Of a stretch of DNA of 64,000 bases, positions 17,119-27,196 are shown in pieces (the stretch's first letter is position 1; each line of letters opens with the position of its first letter). Source of the stretch: Pseudomonas sp. MPC6. GTDB taxonomy: Bacteria; Pseudomonadota; Gammaproteobacteria; Pseudomonadales; Pseudomonadaceae. Location: contig NZ_CP034783.1 of the NCBI RefSeq assembly GCF_006094435.1, forward strand, positions 6,413,001 to 6,477,000. Reading direction: 5' to 3'. Under the pieces are notes generated by a model. The model was not told the origin of the DNA. It did not search any database and saw only the letters and a list, made by a program, of their open reading frames with translations. Made by a program: the position numbers and the translations under genes.

Positions 17119-17532
17119 TCATCTTTCTGCGAGAGCTCTACCAGGTTTAAATAGGGTTATTACGGCCAGTTCCAGATCATGTATAGACCAGGGTTTGTGA
17201 AGGTAAATCGTCCCAGCGGGTACCATCGAGAGATTCAGGTCGTAACCGGATGTGAGAATTGACGCGGTCGAGGGCCATTTAAGCTTCATCATCTCAATAA
17301 ATTCTGCGCCTTGTATCTGACCGGGCAGGCCGTGATCCACGATCACCAAGGGACAACCGCCATGCGATCCCGACATGTACCTCATAGCCTCATCGGCAGT
17401 TGAAAATTCCAGCGAACGTAGACCCAGTTCGGTCAAAACCTCCCCGATTAACATGCGCAACGTAGGGTCGTCTTCCACGACGATTACCCACCCTGTCAGG
17501 GGTGAGAGTTTTTCCCATTGGGTTTTTTTCAT
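17119..17532 (-). CDS. Stand-alone receiver-domain protein, paralogue of the one at 15336
   Basis: 137 residues. The REC domain has VIVVEDDPTLR, the phospho-acceptor Asp in LVIVDHGLPGQIQG, ILTSGYDLN and the Lys in YLHKPWS. The order, spacing and the unusual DHG-PGQIQG block are shared with the protein at 15336-15746, so the two are paralogues. No output domain and no kinase gene nearby. About 85 bases downstream of its end I see no terminator with certainty. Role unknown; probably a partner of a hybrid kinase elsewhere. Confidence 0.82.
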   Translation of the reverse strand: MKKTQWEKLSPLTGWVIVVEDDPTLRMLIGEVLTELGLRSLEFSTADEAMRYMSGSHGGCPLVIVDHGLPGQIQGAEFIEMMKLKWPSTASILTSGYDLNLSMVPAGTIYLHKPWSIHDLELAVITLFKPGRALAER

Positions 17533-17767
17533 GCGCCGGTTCCTTCGTCTCGGCTCATTTCCATGCCAAGCAAATAGATTTTTTCAGTGTAGGCGTTATT
17601 TTTTGATTGAGACTACGAACCCTAGCCATCGTGATGCCCTGATTCGTTTCATGCCGTGTGAGGACTCGTAAAACTTCCAAGACTCAATGTTCTCGCTGAG
17701 ATTTCAGTCATTGGCTCATGCCTTGCATTTACAGGGAGATGGGGGAAATCGAGAAACGAGGTGATTC

Positions 17768-18070
17768 ATGACGTTGGACACGGCAGTGACCATTTGGATG
17801 ACTGTACTAGCAGCGCCTGCGATGGTGTTGACAGCGCTAGCAGCAGGCTCAGTGGCTACATCGGCATTGATGACGGTGATGGGCATTGCGCAGAGCCTTA
17901 AGCAGGACATGGATCTTCTGGATTACCTGGCATCCGCATCACCCCATGTGATGCTGCTGGCACTTATGCAGACAGGCAGCCTGGCGGCGATCACGGAGTT
18001 GATGCAGGGCGTGAACCTGATGATGATCATGGCCACCCTGTTGGAGCCAGCCATCCCCAACGTTGGGTAG
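17768..18070 (+). CDS. Possible small hydrophobic protein, 100 residues
   Basis: ATG at 17768 with GAGGTG a few bases upstream. The product is highly hydrophobic and Met-rich, with two or three possible membrane segments (VTIWMTVLAAPAMVLTALAA and VMLLALMQTGSLAAITEL). No family recognised. A shorter ORF on the opposite strand (17716-17910) competes. The assignment rests on the ribosome binding site and length only. Confidence 0.35.
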   Translation: MTLDTAVTIWMTVLAAPAMVLTALAAGSVATSALMTVMGIAQSLKQDMDLLDYLASASPHVMLLALMQTGSLAAITELMQGVNLMMIMATLLEPAIPNVG

Positions 18071-18171
18071 TCCTGGCCCCCGAAGCCGGTAGCATTTTTC
18101 TTTTTCAACATCGCGTGGATAACAAGTGAAGAACTCACACCATGCCATGATGCATATACGTCCGCATGGGT

Positions 18172-18211
18172 CGATAGTTGTCTCTCCCGATAGATACCTA
18201 TCGACCGATAG
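18172..18211. repeat. Cluster of CGATAG direct and inverted repeats
   Basis: CGATAG occurs at 18172-18177, 18188-18193 and 18206-18211, and its inverse CTATCG at 18198-18203, all within 40 bases downstream of the cusF gene. The two central copies form a stem with a four-base loop. It could be a protein-binding array or part of a terminator-like hairpin; there is no T-run. Confidence 0.4.
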
Positions 18212-18288
18212 TGGTAGCAAGTCTTATACCGCGTAGACGGTAAAAACCGGCGCGTCAGTGCGTACCGGTAACTTTCATCATTACAGTC

Positions 18289-18639
18289 TCATTTTTTAAT
18301 GGAGACGATTGCGGCTTTGCCACCCTCTAGCCGAAAGGAAAACGAGACACGGTCTCCGACCGCCAGCCCTGTCAGCTGATCCTCCGTTATCGAAAAAGCC
18401 ATGGTCATAGGCGGCCATTGCACGGCTGGAACAGCTCCGTGGGAGATGGTCACCGTATGCTTCTTAGTATCGATAGCCTTGATCGTTCCCTCGGTGTTTG
18501 CGACTTGAGCCTGTTTTGTTTTCTGCTCCATCTGCATGCCCTCCATACCGTCCATTTTCATGCCCGGCATGTCCTCCGCATAGGCAGAAAGTGATAGCGC
18601 TAATACGGTGCTTGCAACTGCAATCAGAGTCAGTTTCAT
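18289..18639 (-). CDS. cusF: Periplasmic copper/silver-binding protein CusF
   Basis: 116 residues with a signal peptide (cleavage near residue 21, ...SLSAYA), a Met-rich linker ([14 protein letters not shown]) and a CusF domain. The conserved metal site is visible as [10 protein letters not shown]: a Trp and two Met that hold Cu(I) or Ag(I). In E. coli CusF hands metal to the CusCBA pump. The gene follows cusA with a 4-base overlap at the end of the cus operon, a common order in Pseudomonas. Confidence 0.9.
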   Translation of the reverse strand: MKLTLIAVASTVLALSLSAYAEDMPGMKMDGMEGMQMEQKTKQAQVANTEGTIKAIDTKKHTVTISHGAVPAVQWPPMTMAFSITEDQLTGLAVGDRVSFSFRLEGGKAAIVSIKK

Positions 18640-21600
18640 ACGACTTTTCCTTCAGGTTTGACGGGTTCAACTGAGAGGTGCCGGCGACGCATCAGGCGAT
18701 AGGCTGCCGGAATAACAAAAAGGGAAAGCAAGGGTGCTGTGACCATGCCGCCGACCATGGGCGCGGCGATGCGGCTCATCACTTCGCTTCCAGTCCCGCT
18801 GCCAAGCAAGATAGGTAACAGGCCGGCAATAATGACGGCCACGGTCATCGCCTTGGGCCGAACTCGCTGCACAGCACCTTCACGAATCGCCGCAACCAGT
18901 CCGCGCTCAGTGCTGTCGCCGACGTCTTCACGTTCGGCCCAAGCGTTCTTCAGGTAGAGCAGCATGATCACGCCGAACTCGGCAGAAACCCCGGCTAAGG
19001 CGATAAAGCCGACTCCGGTGGCGACCGACAGGTTGAATCCCAATAGATAGAGGAACCATGCTCCACCGGTCAGTGCGAATGGCAGAGTGGCCATGATCAA
19101 TAGCGCCTCATCGAAGCGGGCGAAAGTCAGATAGAGCAGCACGAAGATGATCAACAGCGTGGCAGGTACTACCAGTTTGAGGCGTGCGTTGGCCCTTTCG
19201 AGAAACTCGAACTGTCCTGAGTAGCTCAGGCTCATGCCTGGCTGCAGCTTGACCTGTTCATTAACGACCCGACGCAGGTCGGCGACAACCGAGGCAATGT
19301 CCCGCCCTCGCACGTCGATATACACCCAGCCTGAAGGCCTTGCGTTTTCGCTCTTGAGCATCGGCGGCCCGTCGCTGACCTTGATCTTCGCCACCGTGCC
19401 AAGGGTGATTTGGCTGCCTAGCGGGGTGTAGATTGGCAACTGCTCCAGGGCGCCGAGCGAGTCACGCCACTCACGGGGGTAACGGACGTTGATCGGGAAG
19501 CGTGCAAGCCCTTCAATGGTCTCCCCGACGTTTTCACCGCCGATAGCGCCGGCCACAATGGACTGCACATCGGCGATATTCAGTCCGTAGCGGGCGGCGG
19601 CCTTGCGGTCGATATCAACGTCGATATAGCGGCCACCGGTCAGTCGCTCAGCCAGAGCCGAACTGACACCGGGCACATCCTTGGCCACCCGCTCGACCGC
19701 CTGAGTAGCGGCATCGATCTCCGCCAGGTTGGTGCCGGCAACCTTCACCCCAATTGGACTTTTGATACCCGTAGCCAGCATGTCGATACGGTTGCGAATC
19801 GGTGGTATCCAGATATTCGTCAGCCCAGGGACTCGTACCACTCGATCCAGTTCTTCGACCAACTTTTCCTGGGTCATGCCTGGACGCCATTGCTCGTGCG
19901 GCTTGAATTGAATGGTGGTTTCGAACATCTCCAGCGGTGCAGGGTCGGTGGCGGTTTCAGCGCGCCCCGCTTTGCCGAAGACGTGTTCGACTTCAGGCAC
20001 GGTCTTGATCAGACGGTCAGTCTGTTGCAGCAGTTGTGCCGCTTTCTGCGCCGACAATCCCGGTAGAGCTGAAGGCATATAGAGCAGGTCACCCTCGTCC
20101 AACGGGGGGAGAAACTCGCCACCCAAGCGAGACATTGGCCATAGCGCACTGACAATAACCAATAGCGCCACCAGCAGCGTGATCTTTGGTCGACGCAAGA
20201 CTGCGTCCAGGGCTGGCTGATAGATCCGAATCAACCACCGGTTCAACGGGTTCTGATGTTCACTGGGAATTCGTCCTCGAATCCAGTAGCCCATCAGCAC
20301 TGGCACCAAGGTCACTGACAATCCCGCCGCTGCCGCCATGGCGTAGGTCTTGGTGAAAGCCAAAGGGCCGAACAACCGTCCTTCCTGTGCTTCCAGCGTG
20401 AACACCGGAATGAACGACAGGGTGATGATCAACAAACAGAAGAACAGCGCGGGGCCTACCTCTGCCGCCGCTTCGGTCATTACATGCCAATGACGTTCAC
20501 CCTTCAGTTCTTCCCCCGGATTGGCCATGTGCCATGCCTCAATCTTCTTGTGGGCGTTCTCGATCATCACCACGGCAGCATCGACCATGGCGCCAATGGC
20601 GATGGCAATTCCGCCCAAGGACATGATGTTGGCGTTGATGCCTTGGTAGCGCATGACGATGAAGGCAATCAATACACCAACAGGCAGGGAGATGATCGCC
20701 ACCAGGGATGAGCGCAGGTGCCAGAGGAAGATCCCACACACCAACGCGACGACAATGAACTCTTCGATCAGCTTGTGGCTGAGGTTTTCAACAGCGCGGT
20801 CAATCAGCTTGCTGCGGTCGTAGGTGGTAACGATTTCCACCCCGGACGGCAGACTGTTTTTCAGTTCGTCGAGTTTAGTCTTGACCGCTGCAATGGTCTC
20901 GCGAGCATTCTTGCCACTGCGCAAAATCACCACGCCACCGACGGTCTCGCCTTCGCCGTCAAGTTCGGTAATGCCCCGCCGCATTTCCGGCCCCAACTGG
21001 ATCGTTGCGACATCGCCAAGGGTCACTGGTACACCACCCGCACCCAACTTAAGCGGGATCGCCCGGAAGTCATTGAGCGTCTTCAGATAGCCCGAAGCGC
21101 GCACGATAAACTCGGTCTCCGCCATCTCCAGCACGGCACCACCGGTTTCCTGATTGGCCTTACCGATGGCGTCGGTCACCTCAGCCTGAGTGATACCGAG
21201 GCTGGCCAATTTCAGCGGATCGAGCTGCACTTGGTACTGCTTGACCATGCCACCCACGGTGGCCACTTCCGCAACGTTCGGCAGGGTCTTGAGTTCAAAC
21301 TTGAGGAACCAGTCCTGAAGAGCGCGGAGCTGTGCCAAATCGTGCCCGCCACTGCGATCCACCAGTGCGTACTGATAGATCCAACCCACCCCCGTCGCAT
21401 CCGGCCCCAACGCCGGCTTGGCGCTGGCCGGCAAACGGCTTTGTATCTGACTCAGGTACTCCAACACCCGCGAGCGAGCCCAATACAAGTCAGTGCCGTC
21501 TTCGAACAGCACGTAGACAAAACTATCGCCAAAGAAGGAATAACCACGCACGGTCTTGGCCCCCGGCACCGAGAGCATGGTGGTGGCCAACGGATAGGTG

Positions 21601-21794
21601 ACCTGGTTCTCGACGATCTGCGGCGCTTGTCCTGCATAAGGGGTGCGGATAATCACCTGTACATCGGAGAGGTCTGGCAACGCATCAATGGGCGTGCTTT
21701 GCACCGACCAGATGCCCCAAGCGGTGACAAACAGTGTCGCCAGTAGCACCAGGAATCGGTTAGCCACTGACCAACGAATCAGGGCAGCAATCAT
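18636..21794 (-). CDS. cusA: Heavy-metal RND efflux pump inner-membrane component CusA
   Basis: 1052 residues, the usual length for HME-RND pumps, with the expected 12 membrane segments in two sets and two large periplasmic loops. The HME signature [20 protein letters not shown] is present, and Met residues at [15 protein letters not shown] and [10 protein letters not shown] match the three-Met Cu(I)/Ag(I) site described for E. coli CusA, arguing for copper/silver rather than Co/Zn/Cd. It exports monovalent metal using proton flow. The start overlaps cusB by 4 bases and the end overlaps cusF by 4 bases. Confidence 0.93.
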   Translation of the reverse strand: MIAALIRWSVANRFLVLLATLFVTAWGIWSVQSTPIDALPDLSDVQVIIRTPYAGQAPQIVENQVTYPLATTMLSVPGAKTVRGYSFFGDSFVYVLFEDGTDLYWARSRVLEYLSQIQSRLPASAKPALGPDATGVGWIYQYALVDRSGGHDLAQLRALQDWFLKFELKTLPNVAEVATVGGMVKQYQVQLDPLKLASLGITQAEVTDAIGKANQETGGAVLEMAETEFIVRASGYLKTLNDFRAIPLKLGAGGVPVTLGDVATIQLGPEMRRGITELDGEGETVGGVVILRSGKNARETIAAVKTKLDELKNSLPSGVEIVTTYDRSKLIDRAVENLSHKLIEEFIVVALVCGIFLWHLRSSLVAIISLPVGVLIAFIVMRYQGINANIMSLGGIAIAIGAMVDAAVVMIENAHKKIEAWHMANPGEELKGERHWHVMTEAAAEVGPALFFCLLIITLSFIPVFTLEAQEGRLFGPLAFTKTYAMAAAAGLSVTLVPVLMGYWIRGRIPSEHQNPLNRWLIRIYQPALDAVLRRPKITLLVALLVIVSALWPMSRLGGEFLPPLDEGDLLYMPSALPGLSAQKAAQLLQQTDRLIKTVPEVEHVFGKAGRAETATDPAPLEMFETTIQFKPHEQWRPGMTQEKLVEELDRVVRVPGLTNIWIPPIRNRIDMLATGIKSPIGVKVAGTNLAEIDAATQAVERVAKDVPGVSSALAERLTGGRYIDVDIDRKAAARYGLNIADVQSIVAGAIGGENVGETIEGLARFPINVRYPREWRDSLGALEQLPIYTPLGSQITLGTVAKIKVSDGPPMLKSENARPSGWVYIDVRGRDIASVVADLRRVVNEQVKLQPGMSLSYSGQFEFLERANARLKLVVPATLLIIFVLLYLTFARFDEALLIMATLPFALTGGAWFLYLLGFNLSVATGVGFIALAGVSAEFGVIMLLYLKNAWAEREDVGDSTERGLVAAIREGAVQRVRPKAMTVAVIIAGLLPILLGSGTGSEVMSRIAAPMVGGMVTAPLLSLFVIPAAYRLMRRRHLSVEPVKPEGKVV

Positions 21795-23275
21795 GGCTGG
21801 CTCCCCGATTTATCCAGGCGTTCAACACGCAAGCCATCGTCGGTCTGGCTCAACGCGATTCGAACCTTGTCACCCGCATTGAGGCCCTGCATCAGCGCCG
21901 GACTAGCGAGTGGGAAAGTCATCGTCATGCCAGGCATGCCGAGTGTCTTGAAGGGGCCGTGGGCAAGCGTGACTTCTTTATCGTTGATCTCAACGATCTG
22001 CCCATCCGCTTCATGAAAGCTGGAGGCTGCTGCGCTGGGTGGTGACTGTTCCTCCGAGCTTGCAACAATGCCCTTAAGACTGGCCTCCGAGTCGAGCAGG
22101 AACTGACCAGAGGTAACCACCTTCTGGCCTTCTTCCAGACCCTTCAATATCGCCGTTTTGCCATCGCTTTCCTGCCCGAGGTGCACCTCCACGGGACGGA
22201 AGCGGCCAGCGTCTTCGGCGAGCATCACCAGGGCTCGTCGGCCAGTGCGAATCACCGCCTCACTCGGCACCCACAACACACTTTGCTCGGTCGAACGATT
22301 CAGGCGTACCTGCGCCGTCAAACCCGGTCTGAGGCGCCCGTCCGGATTGGGTAACTCCACACGTACCCGAAGGGTGCGGCTGTCCGGATTTGTCTCGGGC
22401 AAAATCGCGTCGACCTTGCCACTGAGTGTTATTCCTGGGAAGGCTGGCAGCCGCGCTTCGACCGCATGCCCCACAGTGATAGCTCCGGAATCCGATTCTG
22501 GAACGGCCACGGCTAGCCAGACACTGCTCAAGCCATTGACGCGTGCCAGAGTGTCGCCAGTCGCCACGGTCATACCCGCACGAACATTCAATTCTTGCAG
22601 CACACCACCAATAGGGCTGGTGAGCGTCAGGTAAGGCTGAACCTTACCACCACGCTCTACCTGAGTAATCAGTGTTGCCGGCATCCCTGTGAGCCGCAGT
22701 CGCTGGCGGGCCGCAGCCAACAGGTCAGCATCCCCATTGCGCTTCAGCGCAAGGAACTCTGTCTGGGCGGCTGCCCACTCGGGCACCAGGATATCCGCCA
22801 ACGCCGCGTTGGCTTTGAGTACATCGCCAGGAGCGTGGGCATAGACCCTCTCCACAAAGCCAGTGGTGCGGGCCTGAATCACCGCGACATCGCGCTCGTT
22901 GAATCCCAAGACTCCTGTGACGTCGAGACTGGAATCAAAGATCCCACGGGTGACAGTTGCAAAACGCAGACCGAGATTCTGGGTCAGACTTGGATCGATA
23001 CTGACGGTCGCATGATCCCCTACGCCAGCGGCGTACTGAGGAACCAGTTGCATGTCCATGAAGGGAGATTTTCCCGGCTTGTCGAACTTTTGCTGCGGGT
23101 ACATGGGGTCGTACCAATACAGGGCTTTGCGTTCGTCCGGGGAATTGAGGCTCTGCTCCGGGGTGGTAACTGGTACTCCGCTCATGCGCTGATGCGCGAA
23201 CCAGTAACCACCGGCAACACCCAATGCCAACGAGATGCCCACCAGCAATGCCCCATTCCATTTTTTGAGGTTCAT
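21791..23275 (-). CDS. cusB: Periplasmic adaptor (membrane fusion) protein CusB with C-terminal CusF-like domain
   Basis: 494 residues. One N-terminal membrane anchor, a heavy-metal-binding segment ([20 protein letters not shown]), the barrel-sandwich and beta-barrel parts of membrane fusion proteins, and at the C-terminus a fused CusF-type domain with [14 protein letters not shown]. The fusion is longer than E. coli CusB (about 400 residues) because of that extra domain. It links CusA to the outer-membrane channel and receives metal from chaperones. Overlaps both neighbours by 4 bases. Confidence 0.92.
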   Translation of the reverse strand: MNLKKWNGALLVGISLALGVAGGYWFAHQRMSGVPVTTPEQSLNSPDERKALYWYDPMYPQQKFDKPGKSPFMDMQLVPQYAAGVGDHATVSIDPSLTQNLGLRFATVTRGIFDSSLDVTGVLGFNERDVAVIQARTTGFVERVYAHAPGDVLKANAALADILVPEWAAAQTEFLALKRNGDADLLAAARQRLRLTGMPATLITQVERGGKVQPYLTLTSPIGGVLQELNVRAGMTVATGDTLARVNGLSSVWLAVAVPESDSGAITVGHAVEARLPAFPGITLSGKVDAILPETNPDSRTLRVRVELPNPDGRLRPGLTAQVRLNRSTEQSVLWVPSEAVIRTGRRALVMLAEDAGRFRPVEVHLGQESDGKTAILKGLEEGQKVVTSGQFLLDSEASLKGIVASSEEQSPPSAAASSFHEADGQIVEINDKEVTLAHGPFKTLGMPGMTMTFPLASPALMQGLNAGDKVRIALSQTDDGLRVERLDKSGSQP

Positions 23276-24528
23276 TGGCTGGACTCCCCATAAGCAAAAT
23301 AAAGACGCGCACTGGTCAGCGCTCGCTGCTCTTCCACGTCGATCTGTTTCAGTCGGGCCTCGATAAGCTCACGTCGGGCGGTAACAACGGCGTTTAAATC
23401 GCCTTTGCCGGCACGGTAACTGGCCATGGTGAGTTCGACCTTTTCCTTGGCCAACGGCAGCAAGCTTTCCTGGTTTCGGCGCACGGCACGATTCAGGCGC
23501 TCATAGTCAGCCAGTTCGTTTTCCAGTTGCTGAGTGTGCTCGCGTGACAGGGCTTCGCGCTCGGCCTCAAGCTGGCTGAGTTCAGCCTGTTTGGCCGCGA
23601 TTTTGGGGTTTTGGCGAGAGTCAGGAAACAGTGGCAGATCCCAGGAAAACTGCACGCTGACCATGTCGCCAAACTCACGGCCACGGTGCTGGTAATCCAG
23701 TTCCCAGCTCCAGTCGGACTGTTTCTCCGACACGGCTTCACGAACCTTGGCTTGCGCTTCGCGGGTCATCGGCGCAAACGCTGCCAACTCGGGATGGTGT
23801 TGCAGTCTATGGGAGTAGCTTGAAGTATCGACGGGCCACTCCGGCAAGCTGCCCATAGGCTTGTCATTGGCGGCGGAGCCAATCCAGCGCTTGAGGGCGG
23901 CTCGGGCTTGCGCCCTCTGGAGAATCAGATCGTCCTGTTGCTCCGCCAACTGAGCCGCTTCCTGTTTGGGCGTCACCGCGTCGGCGGGTTGAGCGCGGCC
24001 ACCGGCAATCTGGGCCCGAACGGTATCGCTCAGCAGGCGGTTTTCTTTGTAGAAGTCCTGGAATAGCGCATTTTTGCGCTCAACCGAGTAGCTGCTGATC
24101 CAAGCCAACGCCGTGGACTGGCGCACCTTCAGACGTTCGACTCGACGCTCCGCAGCGGCGCGATCAATGGCTGCATCGGCGACTTCAATGCGCGCTTTGC
24201 GCTTGTCGCTGTTGGGCATCTCCTGCCTGACCCCGACCATCTGCATGGTCATGAAGTCCTGGTCGATGCTCCAACGATCCGGGCCGCCAATGGGGTAGTT
24301 CTGTACGCCCAGCAGGAGCTTGGGATCAGGTAATTCACCAGCAGGGATGGCTGCACTGCTGGCAGCCTGAACTTTCGCGTCTTGTGCGGTCAGCGACGGG
24401 GCATTGTTTTCGGCCAGCCGCAACGCTTCATCGAGCGTCAAGGCGGTAGCGAAACTCGGCAATGCCAGCATGCTTGCCGCCAAGCCGGCCACAAGAGACC
24501 AGCCTGTGCAATTGCACTTGGAGTTCAT
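23272..24528 (-). CDS. cusC: Outer-membrane efflux channel CusC/CzcC-like
   Basis: About 418 residues when started at the ATG complementary to 24526-24528, which has AGGA upstream and gives a clean signal peptide (MNSKCNCTGWSLVAGLAASM ... SFATA). A further in-frame start ten residues upstream (24558) is less likely. The rest is the long helical outer-membrane factor pattern (LTLDEALRLAENNAP, later LSQLEAEREALSREH and ELTMASYRAGKGDLNAV). It forms the exit duct for the CusCBA pump. First of the three pump genes, overlapping cusB by 4 bases. Confidence 0.9.
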   Translation of the reverse strand: MNSKCNCTGWSLVAGLAASMLALPSFATALTLDEALRLAENNAPSLTAQDAKVQAASSAAIPAGELPDPKLLLGVQNYPIGGPDRWSIDQDFMTMQMVGVRQEMPNSDKRKARIEVADAAIDRAAAERRVERLKVRQSTALAWISSYSVERKNALFQDFYKENRLLSDTVRAQIAGGRAQPADAVTPKQEAAQLAEQQDDLILQRAQARAALKRWIGSAANDKPMGSLPEWPVDTSSYSHRLQHHPELAAFAPMTREAQAKVREAVSEKQSDWSWELDYQHRGREFGDMVSVQFSWDLPLFPDSRQNPKIAAKQAELSQLEAEREALSREHTQQLENELADYERLNRAVRRNQESLLPLAKEKVELTMASYRAGKGDLNAVVTARRELIEARLKQIDVEEQRALTSARLYFAYGESSQ

Positions 24529-24630
24529 GTTTACGATTCCTGTAATCATTCTTTGCACGCGGCAAAAAAGACATGCGCGCAGTTAGTCCATCCCGCTAAA
24601 TGCGGAATGAGGCTCAATGTTGGACAGGGA

Positions 24631-24972
24631 TCAAACGCGGGGTGGTCGCCATACCCCGGACGGGGTCTGTACAGGTAGGGAATCGCTGATGAAAGTAAGG
24701 ACTACTGGACTGAACACAGTTACAGGAGGCTTGAAGATTGAGACTTGCAGCATGCCACCCGTCTTGCACTCCTGTCCCGGCTTGCAAGGCTTGCCGTGCT
24801 CGGAAGGGCTTTTCATGTCGTTGCAGCAGTCCATTTCCATGCCGTCCATCATCGCCATGCCCATCGTCTTCATTGGGCACGGTTCTGTCGGTGCCTGAAC
24901 GCCCGCCATCCCGCTGAGGGGAAGCGCCAAGCTGATCATGAAGATGATGCAAAACCGCAGATAGCGTTTCAT
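24631..24972 (-). CDS. Small exported Met/Cys-rich protein upstream of cusC
   Basis: 113 residues with an N-terminal hydrophobic segment (MKRYLRFCIIFMISLALPLS) that is a signal peptide or anchor, followed by a metal-ligand-rich stretch: CPMKTMGMAMMDGMEMDCCN and KPCKPGQECK. It precedes cusC by about 100 bases on the same strand and is probably the first gene of the cus operon. Similar small Met/Cys/His-rich proteins are often seen before Cus operons, but none has an agreed function that I know of. A role in periplasmic copper binding is inference. Confidence 0.7.
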   Translation of the reverse strand: MKRYLRFCIIFMISLALPLSGMAGVQAPTEPCPMKTMGMAMMDGMEMDCCNDMKSPSEHGKPCKPGQECKTGGMLQVSIFKPPVTVFSPVVLTFISDSLPVQTPSGVWRPPRV

Positions 24973-25237
24973 GGTCTGGAGTCTAGTCGCTGAAAATGGC
25001 TCTTACAATTGGGCACGTGTCATCAACAACCTGTCGTCTAAATCTGACGTAGGCGATAAGACATAACAACAATTAAGTCAGCATTACGTGTAACAAATAG
25101 TCCTTTAACTGGCCTCCACAGATGTCAGGAGGCTGCTTGCACTGAGGCCCAGATCGGAACTGGGGTTTTTGCATTAGTGGCGGTGTTAGTCGTTCCTTGT
25201 TTGGTCTCGATGGCTCTATCTAGTTCTCAGCGCCTCG
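24973..25237. promoter_or_regulatory. Region between cus operon and rcnA-like gene, probable cus promoter
   Basis: About 265 bases without a gene. It should hold the promoter of the cus operon (reading left) and the end of the Ni/Co exporter gene. A short palindrome TTACGTGTAA lies near 25085. The longer CopR-type TTAC-N6-GTAA format found at the cop genes is absent here. Confidence 0.35.
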
Positions 25238-26377
25238 TTATGCGGTCAGTCCCATCCAGCCATGGAAACCTACATAGAGGCCAACACCGATGATCAATAC
25301 GCTGGACAGGTACGGCGCACGACGAGCCACGGTGCCCAGCCACGGCCAGCGATTGGAGGCCTGTTTAGCACCGATGGCTGCCGCAGCACCGACCGTGACT
25401 AAGGTAAGGGCCAAGCCGATGCTGAAGCACAGGACGAGCATGCCACCCAGCGCCACTTCTTTAACCTGAAGACACAGCAACAGAACGGTGATGGCAGCCG
25501 GACAAGGAATCAAACCGCCCGTCAAACCGAACACGACGATCTGGCCCGTGGTGACCTCGCGGTTGGTGAAGCGTTTACGGATATCGTTGGCATGTGCGCG
25601 CTCGTGCGCATCCTGATAGCCGTCAATCGACAACTCCAGACCTTCCAGTTCGGAATGCGCATGCCCGTGATCATGCTCCTGGTAGTCCAGATCATAATCA
25701 TGGGAGTGGCCCGAATGCCCAAGACTCAAGCGAGCACTGAACTCATGAGGTTCCGGGATATCGACTGCCGACTCCAGGATGCCTTCGCGCTCGACGAAAG
25801 AGAACGATTGGGTGCTGCCGTCTGGACGGGTAGTCATCAGGTGAACATCTGAGGCAGCCCAGGCATGTCCGGTCAATGTCTTCAGGCGCCAATGCGGTGG
25901 CATACCTACTTCAAAAATCGACAGTTCGATGCGCCCGTGGCCGGTATCGATTCGATGAGTTTCATCATGATGACCATGGTCATGCGAACCGTGGTGGTGG
26001 TGGTCATCACCTTGCTCGAACTTGAACATCTGCTCACCGCGCCAGGTACGCCACAGCATCCAAAGCGCAATCACGATGATCAGTGCAGAGGACGCAAGCT
26101 GGAAGTACGGCTCAGTGGTTTGAGCATCCAGGCCTTTGCCCAGGTACATGCCGCCCATGGCGACCAACCACACCACTGCGGTGTGCGACAGCGTCGCGGC
26201 CAAACCCAACAAAACAGCCTGTTTTACCGAGCCACGGATGGCCACGATGAAGGCCGCCATCATAGTTTTTGAATGTCCGGGCTCAAGGCCATGCAAGGCG
26301 CCGAGCAAGATAGCGCTCGGAAAATACAGCCAGGCGTGAGCCCCGCCTTGTTGTAGCAGTTCAGCGAAGTTGGGCAT
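25238..26377 (-). CDS. rcnA: Nickel/cobalt efflux transporter (RcnA/NiCoT family)
   Basis: About 379 residues from the ATG complementary to 26375-26377 (MPNFAELLQQGGAHAW); an upstream in-frame start would overlap the sensor gene. The motif LLGALHGLEPGHSKTMMAAF is the conserved HX(4)DH-like helix of NiCoT/RcnA exporters. A long cytoplasmic or periplasmic loop is rich in His (DDHHHHGSHDHGHHDETH), and later LTGGLIPCPAAITVLLLCL is typical. It would export Ni2+ or Co2+. It follows the CsoR/RcnR-family sensor gene by seven bases, forming a two-gene operon. Confidence 0.88.
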   Translation of the reverse strand: MPNFAELLQQGGAHAWLYFPSAILLGALHGLEPGHSKTMMAAFIVAIRGSVKQAVLLGLAATLSHTAVVWLVAMGGMYLGKGLDAQTTEPYFQLASSALIIVIALWMLWRTWRGEQMFKFEQGDDHHHHGSHDHGHHDETHRIDTGHGRIELSIFEVGMPPHWRLKTLTGHAWAASDVHLMTTRPDGSTQSFSFVEREGILESAVDIPEPHEFSARLSLGHSGHSHDYDLDYQEHDHGHAHSELEGLELSIDGYQDAHERAHANDIRKRFTNREVTTGQIVVFGLTGGLIPCPAAITVLLLCLQVKEVALGGMLVLCFSIGLALTLVTVGAAAAIGAKQASNRWPWLGTVARRAPYLSSVLIIGVGLYVGFHGWMGLTA

Positions 26378-26384
26378 GTCAGAC

Positions 26385-26684
26385 CTAGAGGTATTTGGTG
26401 ATTTGCTTGAAGGCTTCCAGTGGTGCGCGCTCACCATTGTTCAACGCCGAGACGGTGTCCTCCAGGCAGTGATCGATGTGATCCTGAATGAGGGTGCGCT
26501 TGGCTTGGCACACAGCTTTTTCAACCGCATGCAGCTGCTGAGCGATGTCCACGCACTGACGACCCTCTTCGATCATGGTGATGATGCCGCGTAAATGGCC
26601 GTCCGCCCGTTTGAGGCGTTTAATGATCGCCTCGTGACTTTGGTGGGTGTGGGGGTGGCTGTGTTCGTGTTCGTGCTCACTCAT
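26385..26684 (-). CDS. CsoR/RcnR/InrS-family metal-sensing repressor with His-rich N-terminus
   Basis: About 99 residues from the ATG giving MSEHEHEHSHPHTH; an upstream start adds seven residues. The four-helix CsoR-type fold carries candidate ligands Cys44, His69 and Cys73 (spacing 25 and 4), the Cys-His-Cys set of CsoR and of the nickel sensor InrS, not the His-His set of E. coli RcnR. The N-terminus has seven His in 17 residues, as expected for Ni/Co sensors. Position before an RcnA-like exporter and the C-tract operator at 26720-26743 argue for Ni/Co. It represses until metal binds. Confidence 0.85.
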   Translation of the reverse strand: MSEHEHEHSHPHTHQSHEAIIKRLKRADGHLRGIITMIEEGRQCVDIAQQLHAVEKAVCQAKRTLIQDHIDHCLEDTVSALNNGERAPLEAFKQITKYL

Positions 26685-26719
26685 GACTTGAGCCTCAGGC
26701 CTCAATGAATTACGCTGGC

Positions 26720-26743
26720 ATCCTATCCCCCCTAGGAGGATGG
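26720..26743. promoter_or_regulatory. Probable operator of the CsoR/RcnR-family repressor
   Basis: Quasi-palindrome with a six-base C-tract centred on CTAG: ATCCCCCCTAGGAGGAT within 26725-26741. G/C-tract sites flanked by AT-rich inverted repeats are the recognised target type of RcnR/InrS/DmeR-class repressors. It lies between the divergent sensor gene and the His-rich operon starting at 26790, so it could control both. Confidence 0.65.
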
Positions 26744-26789
26744 GTCAAACGCATCAAGGCCCTACAAAACGAGTTGAAACCCGAACGCT

Positions 26790-27149
26790 ATGTTCAGCAG
26801 AACACTGACAACGACGGTGGTAATCGCGCTTGCTCTCGCCATGTTTGTGGCCTGGGCCGGGCATACCTATACGTTGTCAGTGATGTCGAAACAGCCGGCC
26901 TGGGAGATTGCGCAAGACGCTCATCACTCCCATGAAGAGCAAGCCGAGATGTTGTGTGCGAGCTGTTCGGATCACTATCACTCCCCGTTGACCCCTGACC
27001 ACCAACACGAAACGCCACAGCTCAGTTCTGCGTTGACTTTGTCTGCGCAGCCGAAGCTGTCCATGCGACTCGAAGCCCCATCCTATTCCGTTCCTCGTCC
27101 GCCGATTTTCTTGATCGAGCGTCCACCCCGTCCTTCGTTCGCATCCTGA
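26790..27149 (+). CDS. Small His/Cys-rich exported protein
   Basis: 119 residues. One N-terminal membrane segment or signal peptide (TTTVVIALALAMFVAWAGH), followed by a metal-ligand-rich region: AHHSHEEQAEMLCASCSDHY and HSPLTPDHQHE. The rest is Pro-rich. I do not recognise a named family; similar short proteins occur before HupE-type genes in Pseudomonas. It is the first gene of a rightward operon, 47 bases before the HupE gene, and likely shares the operator at 26720-26743. Probably binds Ni or a similar metal outside the cytoplasm (inference). Confidence 0.6.
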   Translation: MFSRTLTTTVVIALALAMFVAWAGHTYTLSVMSKQPAWEIAQDAHHSHEEQAEMLCASCSDHYHSPLTPDHQHETPQLSSALTLSAQPKLSMRLEAPSYSVPRPPIFLIERPPRPSFAS

Positions 27150-27196
27150 CCATGGCCGTACTGCGGCCTTTGATCCCTGCAACGTAGGATTGATCT

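Noticed and set aside
20718..21746. Long ORF (342 codons) on the plus strand opposite cusA
   Set aside because: It lies fully inside cusA, antisense, with no ribosome site and unnatural composition; long shadow frames are common in high-GC genes.
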